A DNA stretch of 64,000 nucleotides from RGIG7179 sp051893555 (GTDB lineage Bacteria > Bacillota > Clostridia > Peptostreptococcales > Anaerovoracaceae). A program made the position numbers and the translations under genes. Below are positions 34,790-42,218 of this stretch, one piece after another. Location of the stretch: positions 11,244-75,243 of the forward strand of contig JBJFHL010000006.1 of NCBI GenBank assembly GCA_051893555.1, read 5' to 3'. The notes below the pieces were generated by a model that saw nothing but the letters and a program-made list of their open reading frames with translations, had not been told where the DNA came from and did not search any database. Within the stretch, counting starts at the first letter, position 1. The number at the start of each line of letters is the position of its first letter.

Positions 34790-34818
34790 AGTATACCATG
34801 TAACCACCAAATATGCAA
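34790..34818 (-). promoter_or_regulatory. Promoter of the riboswitch-symporter unit
   Basis: TTGCAT (34813-34818), 17-bp spacer, TATACT (34790-34795) on the minus strand, ending directly before the aptamer. Confidence 0.8.
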
Positions 34819-34928
34819 TACTTTTTTGTGTGAAAAAACAATTTCTTTACGGATTACACTTCTGCACCCAAACCCACATGTCCATGGGCGGCGTGTTTCT
34901 CAGGGTTCTCACGTTTCTCGCATTTGCG

Positions 34929-35231
34929 CACACAAAAAATGACGCCAATGGCACCATTTTTGTTCATTTGGCGTCACCTAGATGCTCTAGGTATGCCTTT
35001 TCAGGCAGTATTTTATCACTTTATATCATATTATATCATGTTTATTCGCATTTCGTCCGCAAAAAATCATGGTTTATTTTTACTTTAAATAAATTTTATT
35101 CAATATTTAATATTTAATTCCAATATATTCAATTATTTTGCTTGCATTTTATTCTATTTTTACATATACCTAGATGGTCTAAGTGACGCCAATGGATTTA
35201 AAAAGACCCGTTTGGCGTCATTTTCGGTGTG
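34929..35231. repeat. 303-bp element with 66-bp terminal inverted repeats
   Basis: Left arm 34929-34994 and right arm 35166-35231 are imperfect reverse complements. Each arm is itself a hairpin made of TGACGCCAA and TTGGCGTCA with a smaller TAGA/TCTA stem inside. The core is very AT-rich and non-coding. No transposase or clear target duplication; unrelated in sequence to the repeat at 8881. The stretch 34819-34928 upstream of it shows nothing recognisable. Confidence 0.75.
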
Positions 35232-35260
35232 AAGATCCGCCGGCACCCCGTCGCGCAGCG

Positions 35261-35287
35261 AAAAAAGGAGGAACATGTCCTCCTTTT
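35261..35287 (-). terminator. Terminator of the 35314 surface-protein gene
   Basis: AAAAGGAGGA, loop ACATG, TCCTCCTTTT; minus-strand T-run. The same hairpin and flanks recur after the second surface-protein gene at 42167. Confidence 0.85.
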
Positions 35288-35313
35288 CCGTTTCGCAAGT
35301 TTTTATTTCACGG

Positions 35314-36999
35314 TTATTTCACGCTTCTGATTGCCTTCAGGGACCATCCGGTGTAATACCTTTCACCATTCCGTTCGATGTATCCGCGCACTTTGTAGTA
35401 ATAGGTAGTTCCACTCTTAATCGCAGTGTTCCAATAGGTTTCGCGGTCTGTTTCGAAGATCGGCGTCTTGCCGAAGCCGCTGTAACGCTTGGTGGAACGG
35501 AATACTTCATAGCCATCAAAGCTGATGTCGCTTCCGTCTTCTGCATACCAGTAAACCTTGATGGCAGCCTTACCGTTTGCGGCAGACATTTTGCTCCGTG
35601 CAACGAGTTTCACAGCAGCCAGCTTTTCAGCCAGTACGTCTGCGTCATTGACTGTGCTGATGACAACCTTATCGCCTGTCTTCAGGCCAGTCAGTTCAGC
35701 AGCCTGTCCCTTGGATGTGCCGTTTAAGGTTACATCTGCCAGGGTATAGCCTTCCTTGGCGGAGATCGTCACCTTCGTTCCGTCGCTGCTCAGCGTCCAT
35801 GCTGCACCTGCATCGCCTTCGATCACAGGTTTCTGGATGATTACAATGCTACCGCCGGAAATCGTTGGTTCCCATACCTTTTCCCACTGTGCATAATAAG
35901 TTACATTGCCGTCAACATTAGCTGACCAGTCATTTCCTGCCGCATCCTTCCATCCGGTGAATTTGTAGCCCTCCCGAACCGGAATCGTATTGTTATTGTC
36001 GTCAGTATCTACCTTCCCGGTATCGCCGCGGAATGCAGGTGTATCTGCATTGGAGTCATACCCACGGTTCACTTCATCTTCGAAGATGACTTCCTCTTCC
36101 ACACCATCATTGTATGTTACGCGATATTTAGTGCCTTTCTCCCACTGTGCAATGTAGGTCGTATCTTTCGTAACAGTCCGGGAGAATTCTGTTTCGTCCG
36201 CTTCCTTCCAGCCCATGAAGGTGTATCCATCCCGAGCCGGTTCCGCATAATAGTCATATCTCCTTTCTTCTTCTTCTGATTCTGCGGACACTTTATTTCC
36301 CGTAAACAGCGGTGTTATGCCGCCTGCCGGAATGCCCTCATGCATATTATTCTGGAATATTGACCCTTGCGCACCGTCCTCATAAGTCACCTTATATGTG
36401 GTCAGCGGTTCATTGCTGTTTTCCAGGCGGTTTACGAAAAACAGCTGCCGCACGCCGTTGTATCCCACATAGCTGATTGTATTATGATAGGCCTGCCAAT
36501 AATCATACCAACCGTCCATACCTTCGTCATAAAATTTCCATTCCCAAGCTTTCCAAGATGATTCGGATTCGTCCCACATAATCTGATCATAGCCTTCCGG
36601 CGGGGCGATTTCAACCAGATAGGTAGAAAATATCCCGGACGGGAACGTAATTTCCCAATTATCGTCGGCGGTCAATTTGTCTTTACACCCCATAGATTTC
36701 CAAAGGTTCTCAGGCGAATTTTCCAGCATTGTATTAAGCGTGTCTATATCTTTTCCATAGCGTTTCTTGTATTGGAAAAAATCATCTCGTGCCAGATAAA
36801 CTTCCTCCGGCCGCATTTCTTCTGCGTCATTATCCAGCCAGATTTTCGTCACATGTAACGGGCCATAGACGTCAATTTTCAGTGTTCCGTCGCTTTCACT
36901 GGCGAATTCACTGGCGAATACCACAGTCCCTGCCAGAATCAGCATCACAAGCAGGATTGCACCCTGAACCAGCGCTTTCCATTTGTTTTTCAGCTTCAT
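35314..36999 (-). CDS. Secreted surface protein with InlB/Flg_new repeats and a conserved C-terminal module
   Basis: 561 residues. Signal peptide LVQGAILLVMLILAGTVVFA; a Cna-B-like beta domain at about 40-200 (VTKIWLDNDAEEMRPEEV ... YLVEIAPPEGYD); two InlB-type repeats (YKVTYEDGAQG ... ARDGYTFMGWKEADETEF and YRVTYNDGVEEE ... VREGYKFTGWKDAAGNDW), each ending in YxAQWEK. The last 160 residues have a small beta domain (DGTKVTISAKEGYTLADVTL) and a fibronectin-III-like end (YEVFRSTKRYSGFGKTP, TTYYYKVRGYIERNG). That end is shared with the 1193-residue protein at 42219. No LPXTG, so the shared end may be the wall-attachment part; this is inference. AGGAGG precedes the ATG. Confidence 0.8.
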   Translation of the reverse strand: MKLKNKWKALVQGAILLVMLILAGTVVFASEFASESDGTLKIDVYGPLHVTKIWLDNDAEEMRPEEVYLARDDFFQYKKRYGKDIDTLNTMLENSPENLWKSMGCKDKLTADDNWEITFPSGIFSTYLVEIAPPEGYDQIMWDESESSWKAWEWKFYDEGMDGWYDYWQAYHNTISYVGYNGVRQLFFVNRLENSNEPLTTYKVTYEDGAQGSIFQNNMHEGIPAGGITPLFTGNKVSAESEEEERRYDYYAEPARDGYTFMGWKEADETEFSRTVTKDTTYIAQWEKGTKYRVTYNDGVEEEVIFEDEVNRGYDSNADTPAFRGDTGKVDTDDNNNTIPVREGYKFTGWKDAAGNDWSANVDGNVTYYAQWEKVWEPTISGGSIVIIQKPVIEGDAGAAWTLSSDGTKVTISAKEGYTLADVTLNGTSKGQAAELTGLKTGDKVVISTVNDADVLAEKLAAVKLVARSKMSAANGKAAIKVYWYAEDGSDISFDGYEVFRSTKRYSGFGKTPIFETDRETYWNTAIKSGTTYYYKVRGYIERNGERYYTGWSLKAIRSVK

Positions 37000-37048
37000 T
37001 TTTTATTTCCTCCTTTTTGATTTTTGCTGCGATGTATGCAGCTTTCAT

Positions 37049-37738
37049 TTATGCATTATCCGATGCGGCAAGTCGGCGGTTTACCGAATCGGCAATGTCC
37101 CCCATTTTTCCCGCCAGATATGGCCCCGGGCACTCTGTATCCTTATAGAACATGTTATGGGTGGTCAGACTGCCGGTCTCATCTCCGGTGTAGACCAGCT
37201 CTTCGATTCCGTTTCGCCGGCAGATATCGGTGCACAGATCAATCAGCGCCTCATATGCTGTATCACTGACATGCCAGTCATCCCCGATCTGGTCATTGGC
37301 CACTTCGATGGTGACCGCCTGTCCATCGTTTTCCTTGTTGCTGGACGACCAGGCACGATTGCATTCCTCCACATAAAGTCCCACGTTCCCATCGCTGTCG
37401 ATGGCATAGTTGGTAGATACCCGGCGATCCTGATCCGAAAAAACCGCTCCGACCTCTTCCAGACTGAAATTTCCGGCCATATGATGGATGGTGATCTTTC
37501 GAATGGTATCTTCCCTCGGAAAATCCGCATTCTCCGTCAGATTGATGTAACTGGTCAGCGGGCTGTTTCTTTCGATGATCTCCGCCTGTTTTGCAGGAGA
37601 AAGCTCGTCTCCGATTCCGTCCGGAAGTCTGGAGGCAGACAATCTGCAGAGGATCACCACGGCAATCACCGCTACGCACAGCAGACCTAAAAGAACCCAG
37701 ATATCTGCATACTTCTTTTTTTCATTGACCGGATTCAT
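37049..37738 (-). CDS. Membrane-anchored N-acetylmuramoyl-L-alanine amidase (Amidase_2/PGRP)
   Basis: 229 residues. One N-terminal membrane helix (VLLGLLCVAVIAVVILCRL) and an extracellular amidase-2 domain: KITIHHMAGN with the first zinc His, YAIDSDGNVGLYVEE, then LTTHNMFYKDTECPGPYL with the second His and the Cys ligand. It cleaves the amide bond between muramic acid and the stem peptide. Overlaps the O-antigen-ligase-like gene by four bases and lies 49 bp before the surface-protein gene, so all three are probably one operon. Confidence 0.88.
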   Translation of the reverse strand: MNPVNEKKKYADIWVLLGLLCVAVIAVVILCRLSASRLPDGIGDELSPAKQAEIIERNSPLTSYINLTENADFPREDTIRKITIHHMAGNFSLEEVGAVFSDQDRRVSTNYAIDSDGNVGLYVEECNRAWSSSNKENDGQAVTIEVANDQIGDDWHVSDTAYEALIDLCTDICRRNGIEELVYTGDETGSLTTHNMFYKDTECPGPYLAGKMGDIADSVNRRLAASDNA

Positions 37739-39147
37739 GACTGCTCACCTGCTTTCAACATATAATAATACAGGTTCCAGGCGAAGATCAGGGCGCAGAT
37801 ACCGAAAAAAATCCTTATAGCCGCGGCTCCTGCTCTTTTCCCCCGTTCTCCCGGATTCACGGCTGTCATCATGGTCAGCATTACGATGGATGGATAGAAG
37901 AAGCTTGTATCCATCATGTTATGGAAGACCAGTGCCGTAAAGCCTGCCCGCTGGGATGGTGTCTCTTTTTTCATATAGAATCGTATGATGACCCAGATCA
38001 GCAAAGCCATGGCAATGAGGCCGGTCTCCACCCCCACATGGATCAGTGCGTTATGAATATGCCAGGTGTTGAAATAGGTATCATTGTCATAGAGATTCAG
38101 CGTTCTCCACTGGTACGGTCCCACGCCCAGAAGCGGATCTTCCAGGATGTAGCCAAGTCCGTTCCGCATCATTGCCAGACGTTCTGTAAATGTGGCAATC
38201 GCACTGGGCCGGGCAGCAACCGTCGCACCTGCAACGACGATTCCCATGACGGAAAGCATGGCTGGCATTATTTTATACTGATTCAGGAAGCAGATGAAAT
38301 TTTCCCACCGCATCGACAGCGCACAGGCATAGATCAGCAACAAAACACAGACCCATGGCATTACGGTCCGTGTCGCTGCGATATACATCAGCAGACCCAC
38401 CGCAAATCCCAGAGCCGCTCTTGCCAGAATCCCGAACGCATGCAGCACGCCCTGAACAAGGCCGGTCTGACGGATTTTGGGAAGTATCATAATGAAAATG
38501 CCCGCAGCCATGGCACAGAAACTGCCCATGGAAAGGGTCAGGGAAAGGGCAATCAGAATCACCGGCTCCAGGCAGTACAGCGGCTTCCGCCAGAAACGTG
38601 TTTCCTCTGTCACGTCTTCACGTGCGGTCAGAAGCGCAAACCATCCGATGACAAGAAAGATTCCAAGTGCATTGGCGTTTCCTATGATGCCTCCCAGCCG
38701 TCCGGCTTCATGGTGCATTGCCTGCCACACAAACTGGCAGATTCCCAGGCCCGCAACCGCACCTGCCCAGCAGGCACATAAGCGCTGGAGAAGCTTCTTT
38801 TCCTCTTCGCCCAGGCAAGCCATCAGCAGGTATGCGACCGGGAAAATCAGATGCAGGGAAGCGAATCCCGTGACAATATTCTCATAAGTATGCCAGGAAG
38901 AAAGCATGCACATCAGGTTATAGATCACCAGCGGTACCAGCCCCCACAGATCCACATATGCTTCTTCCTTCAGCATCCCTGCCAGGCAGAGCATGATTCC
39001 TGCAGCTCCTACGACCCGGAGGTTTCCGGCTCCGATGAATGACAGTGTAAAAAGGGCCACAGCCAAAAGCAGGACTGTAAAATAGTCCGTTTTTTTCTCT
39101 TCGATATGTTTATCCAGTTTTGGGGTCGGATGATTCGTTTTTCCCAT
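37735..39147 (-). CDS. O-antigen ligase/polymerase family membrane protein
   Basis: 470 residues, about 12 membrane helices. The Wzy_C region is visible: GRLGGIIGNANALGIFLVIGW and, after the long periplasmic-type loop, TERLAMMRNGLGYILEDPLLG, then WHIHNALIHVGVETGLIA with the His typical of the WaaL/Wzy active loop. In a Gram-positive cell such proteins polymerise or attach surface glycans. First gene before the amidase. A perfect inverted repeat TTACCG-TTT-CGGTAA (39209-39223) lies 60 bp upstream and could be an operator. Confidence 0.82.
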   Translation of the reverse strand: MGKTNHPTPKLDKHIEEKKTDYFTVLLLAVALFTLSFIGAGNLRVVGAAGIMLCLAGMLKEEAYVDLWGLVPLVIYNLMCMLSSWHTYENIVTGFASLHLIFPVAYLLMACLGEEEKKLLQRLCACWAGAVAGLGICQFVWQAMHHEAGRLGGIIGNANALGIFLVIGWFALLTAREDVTEETRFWRKPLYCLEPVILIALSLTLSMGSFCAMAAGIFIMILPKIRQTGLVQGVLHAFGILARAALGFAVGLLMYIAATRTVMPWVCVLLLIYACALSMRWENFICFLNQYKIMPAMLSVMGIVVAGATVAARPSAIATFTERLAMMRNGLGYILEDPLLGVGPYQWRTLNLYDNDTYFNTWHIHNALIHVGVETGLIAMALLIWVIIRFYMKKETPSQRAGFTALVFHNMMDTSFFYPSIVMLTMMTAVNPGERGKRAGAAAIRIFFGICALIFAWNLYYYMLKAGEQS

Positions 39148-39208
39148 TTTATGTATTCCTCTTTCCGCATTACGGATAGTCAGATATATTTTCTATAGCA
39201 CAGCTTGG

Positions 39209-39223
39209 TTACCGTTTCGGTAA
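39209..39223. promoter_or_regulatory. Inverted repeat upstream of the O-antigen-ligase-like gene
   Basis: TTACCG, TTT, CGGTAA: perfect 6-bp arms in the leader or promoter of the 39147 gene. Confidence 0.35.
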
Positions 39224-39255
39224 AAGTTTCGGTTGCAGTTGGGAGTTTTGGGTAA

Positions 39256-39291
39256 TCAAAGGTTGGTATTTATTTTTCGATGTTGTTTCAT
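39256..39291 (-). pseudogene. Remnant start of a surface-protein gene
   Basis: ATG at 39291 with an AGGAAA ribosome site sits in the same place relative to the DUF2442 remnant as the real start of the 45800 gene does to its DUF2442 neighbour. Both open ATG AAA CA. Here the frame ends after 11 codons (MKQHRKINTNL). The following bases resemble the TTAACCAAAGGTTAGTATT motif found at the ends of both duplicated blocks, as if a whole gene had been lost between repeats. Confidence 0.5.
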
Positions 39292-39317
39292 GTGTTTTCC
39301 TCCATTTCTTTTTGAAT

Positions 39318-39492
39318 TCAGAGTTCCCGCTCCGCCATGGAAAGCAGCTCGTCGTGGCTGATCTCCACATTGCCGAAGCGGACAAAGATGCCGTTGGTTA
39401 CAGCACTGTTCCAGACCTCCGGGTCAGAAAGCGGGAGAAAGCGGATTTTGTCCAGATACGGCTTCCTATCCAGCAGCAAACGGGCTCCGGAT
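39318..39492 (-). pseudogene. Truncated DUF2442 gene
   Basis: Nearly identical at protein level to residues 24-78 of the intact 45827 gene (PYLDKIRFLPLSDPEVWN, GIFVRFGNVEISHDELL), but it lacks the start and first 20 or so codons; a terminator hairpin abuts the break. Ends in EREL instead of EREH. Confidence 0.85.
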
Positions 39493-39530
39493 AAAAAAAT
39501 CCACTATACAGACAGTGTACAGTGGATTTT
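39493..39530 (-). terminator. Terminator after the LuxR-type gene (duplicated copy)
   Basis: AAAATCCACT and AGTGGATTTT pair, with T-runs on the minus strand; same hairpin as at 46095-46132. 24 bases past the LuxR stop. Confidence 0.8.
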
Positions 39531-39553
39531 ATAAAAAAACTATTAACCAAAGG

Positions 39554-42034
39554 TTAGTATTTTTGCGAAAGGAGTGCAAGGAGCCTCTTTCTCTTGCTTC
39601 GGGCGTCGCCTTCGATGTGGAGTTTGGAGTAGATCTGGTTGACATATTGCTTGACGCTGCCCTCGGAGAGGAACAGCTTTTCCGCAATCTCACGGTTCGT
39701 CAGGTGTTCTGCCATCAGAAGAACCAGCTCATATTCCCGCTCCGTCAATACAGAAAAAATCATGGAGCGGTCGGTACTGCTTTTACGCTGCTGTGCCGCT
39801 TCGCCCAGTTCCACAATCTTTTGCACAAGACTGCTCTGCATTTCCTGTGCAAGCAGTGGCTTCAAATAGCGATAGTTTTCCACAAAAGGAAGGACGAAAC
39901 CGTCCGGCTCTGCGTCGGCAAGGGTCCGGGTCAGCAGATTGCGGGCTTCCTGATGCTTGCCCAGCAGTTCGTATGACGCCGCCATCTGAATACGAACGTG
40001 CAGAGCCACCAGGGCGTAGTGCATGGCTTCGCACACGGCAAGCTGTCCCTCACTGCGGCCGATGACCTTGGCATAAGAACCCTGCGCAAGGTACACCTGA
40101 TTCTCAATCAGGTCCATCATAGGCTTGCCCGGCGCCAGAAAATGGACGGTGGAGAGCTGATGCTCCGCGAAAACCGAAGGAATTTTATCCGCTTCCCCCA
40201 GCAAGGCGTAATAATAGGCGCTGGTGGCGTTCCAGATGTTCAGCCATGTGGCGTTGTGCTTATGCAGCAAAGCCTCACGGCGTTCCTGGAAGGAATATCG
40301 CTGCTCCATATCCATATGCAGAGAGAGCCGCCATGCCAGAAAATCACAGCACAGGGCCATGTTCTCCTGCCCGTTGCCCTCGATCTGTGCATAGGCGCTT
40401 TCCAGCTCGATGTGGGCATCCGTAAAACGGCCCTGCATGAACGCCGCCTCTGCCCGCATAATTTTTTCTGCACCCTGTCCGTGGCCATCGGTGATCTTAT
40501 AGTAATGGGGCATGCACTCGTCCATCTCTGCAAGCTCACTTTGCAGCTCACCCGGCGCACGATAGAACATCATCAGAACGGACGGGGAGCCAAAGGTCCA
40601 TCCGCCGCTTTTCTGGATACTGATGGCAAGGCGGGACATCTGGCTGCTGGCGCTGCGGTGCAGACGGCTCATGGCGCTGATGTCGTTGTAGCAGAGGAAG
40701 CTCATGATCAGGTCGCACTCACCCAGCAGATTGCCTCGCTCCTGTGGGGACAGCTCGGGCTGCTCCCGTATGGCGGTCAGCAAAAGCTCCTTCAATTCCA
40801 GCATTTTGGGGATATTCCGCCAGTTGAACATACTGCGCATCAGCACAAGGAGCGCCAGAGGATGCGCTTTCAGGGTGGAAACGGGACACGCCGCAATGTC
40901 GTCAAGCACCGTCTGTGGGTTCAGCGAGGAAAGCAGAATGCCTGCGTCCTTTTCCACAACACGCAGCAGCGCATCGTAATTCCCGCTTTTCCGATAGGCG
41001 GTCAGGGCTTGTATGTACTGCTGATGCTTCTCATACCATGCGCCGAAACAATCACGGCGGTGTGCCTGCTTCTCTTTCGGCAGTGCCAGGAAGGTGCGCT
41101 CGGCACACTCCTTCATCATGTGGTGAAAGCGATAGGTCATGCCGTCCGGCAGGCAGGTCACGAAGGCGTTCTGGGTGGTCAGCACGGAGAGCAGCTTTTC
41201 TGCCTCCTCGTCCTCAGTGACGAAACGAGCCATCTCCACAGTGAACTCGTCGGCAAGACCCATGACCGCCAGAAACTCCCGCTGCTTTTCCGGCAGCGGA
41301 TCAATCATGGCGGCCGTAAAGGTGGCGTAAATGTCGGAGCTGCGGTCCGGCAGCGCACCACGCTCGGAAAGTGTCCGAAGATTCAGATAGACCGCAGAAA
41401 ACCAGCCCTCACTGGAATAGAGCAGGGAATTCACCTGTGCGTCGGAGAGGCCGGCTCCGCAGCGGCGGGCATAAACGGAAAGCTCCGTGTGATTCAGCCG
41501 CAGCTGCTCTGTACCGATCTGATAGACCCTGTTCCCCAGCCGGACGATCTCCGCATCCGGAAGGAAACGGTCACGGCTGGCAACGATCAGATGCACATTT
41601 TCAGGCAGCCGCCCCGCCAGCGTGCAAAGGAAACGGGCAATGATTTCGTTTGTCAGAAGGTGAAAATCGTCTATAAACACATAGCAGGGTGTTTCGCCCG
41701 CCAGCTCGCGGCACAGATCCTCCACCAGAAGTCCGCCGCCTGCGGCATCCGTAGGGCAGACATAGTCCCGCAGGAAATCAAATCCCGCACGGACAAAGGC
41801 GTCCTGCGCACTTTTCCAGAAGATGGCCAGGTTGTCGGAATATATGCTGATTCGAATGATTTGGATCGGTTCCGTCTTCGCATATTCTGCCAGATACCAG
41901 TTCACCGCCGTGGTCTTCCCGTAACCCATGGGCGCAATCACTGCAGTCAGAGCGCTGCGGGCAATGGGCCGCATACTTTCCTGCAATCGCTCGGATATGT
42001 AAATGGTGTTCAGATTCCATTTCTGTTTTGGCAT
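39554..42034 (-). CDS. LuxR-family MalT-like ATP-dependent regulator
   Basis: 826 residues. N-terminal STAND-type ATPase: Walker A APMGYGKTTAVNWYL (about 40) and Walker B CYVFIDDFHLL; a helical TPR-like middle (residues 350-740); and a C-terminal LuxR HTH (SVLTEREYELVLLMAEHLTN REIAEKLFLSEGSVKQYVNQ, shown in two pieces). MalT-type regulators bind an inducer and ATP, oligomerise and activate transcription. Start MPKQKW at 42034 follows AAAGGAGA; 41 further in-frame codons upstream lie over the promoter. It directly follows the 1193-residue surface protein in the direction of transcription, with its own promoter, so it probably controls that gene or its own neighbours; inference. Confidence 0.88.
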   Translation of the reverse strand: MPKQKWNLNTIYISERLQESMRPIARSALTAVIAPMGYGKTTAVNWYLAEYAKTEPIQIIRISIYSDNLAIFWKSAQDAFVRAGFDFLRDYVCPTDAAGGGLLVEDLCRELAGETPCYVFIDDFHLLTNEIIARFLCTLAGRLPENVHLIVASRDRFLPDAEIVRLGNRVYQIGTEQLRLNHTELSVYARRCGAGLSDAQVNSLLYSSEGWFSAVYLNLRTLSERGALPDRSSDIYATFTAAMIDPLPEKQREFLAVMGLADEFTVEMARFVTEDEEAEKLLSVLTTQNAFVTCLPDGMTYRFHHMMKECAERTFLALPKEKQAHRRDCFGAWYEKHQQYIQALTAYRKSGNYDALLRVVEKDAGILLSSLNPQTVLDDIAACPVSTLKAHPLALLVLMRSMFNWRNIPKMLELKELLLTAIREQPELSPQERGNLLGECDLIMSFLCYNDISAMSRLHRSASSQMSRLAISIQKSGGWTFGSPSVLMMFYRAPGELQSELAEMDECMPHYYKITDGHGQGAEKIMRAEAAFMQGRFTDAHIELESAYAQIEGNGQENMALCCDFLAWRLSLHMDMEQRYSFQERREALLHKHNATWLNIWNATSAYYYALLGEADKIPSVFAEHQLSTVHFLAPGKPMMDLIENQVYLAQGSYAKVIGRSEGQLAVCEAMHYALVALHVRIQMAASYELLGKHQEARNLLTRTLADAEPDGFVLPFVENYRYLKPLLAQEMQSSLVQKIVELGEAAQQRKSSTDRSMIFSVLTEREYELVLLMAEHLTNREIAEKLFLSEGSVKQYVNQIYSKLHIEGDARSKRKRLLALLSQKY

Positions 42035-42077
42035 GGCTATTGTCTCCTTTTTCGGTCCACAAGCTGTGTTTACTATA

Positions 42078-42106
42078 ATTGTATGCGACGCGTCGTTAAG
42101 AAGCAA
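42078..42106 (-). promoter_or_regulatory. Promoter of the LuxR-type gene with a palindrome between the boxes
   Basis: TTGCTT (42101-42106), 17-bp spacer, TACAAT (42078-42083). The spacer holds the perfect palindrome CGACGCGTCG (42086-42095), a plausible operator for a repressor or autoregulation. Confidence 0.6.
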
Positions 42107-42166
42107 GCTTTTTTTCACATCTGACCTCCTTCCCAGATGATCCCTGTAGGTCTGCATTTCCTATGG

Positions 42167-42192
42167 AAAAAGGAGGAACAAGTCCTCCTTTT
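42167..42192 (-). terminator. Terminator of the 42219 surface-protein gene
   Basis: AAAAAGGAGGA and TCCTCCTTTT pair across ACAAG. Same design and neighbouring bases as the terminator at 35261. Confidence 0.85.
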
Positions 42193-42218
42193 CCGTTTCA
42201 CAAGTTTTTATTTCACTG

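Larger units (their letters stand above)
39285..39563. repeat. Long direct repeat, left copy (with truncated DUF2442 gene)
   Basis: About 280 bp highly similar to 45794-46162, in the same orientation. It starts at the GTTTCATGTG...TCCTCCATTTCTTTT leader, includes the C-terminal two thirds of a DUF2442 gene, a terminator and the motif TTAACCAAAGGTTAGTATTTT. An internal deletion of about 95 bp removes the 5' part of the DUF2442 gene and its ribosome site. It lies downstream of the LuxR gene, while the right copy lies upstream of the surface-protein gene. Confidence 0.88.

Noticed and set aside
39998..42124. Plus-strand frame of 708 codons opposite the LuxR-type gene
   Set aside because: Shadow of a gene with clear Walker and LuxR motifs; antisense sequence has no recognisable domain.
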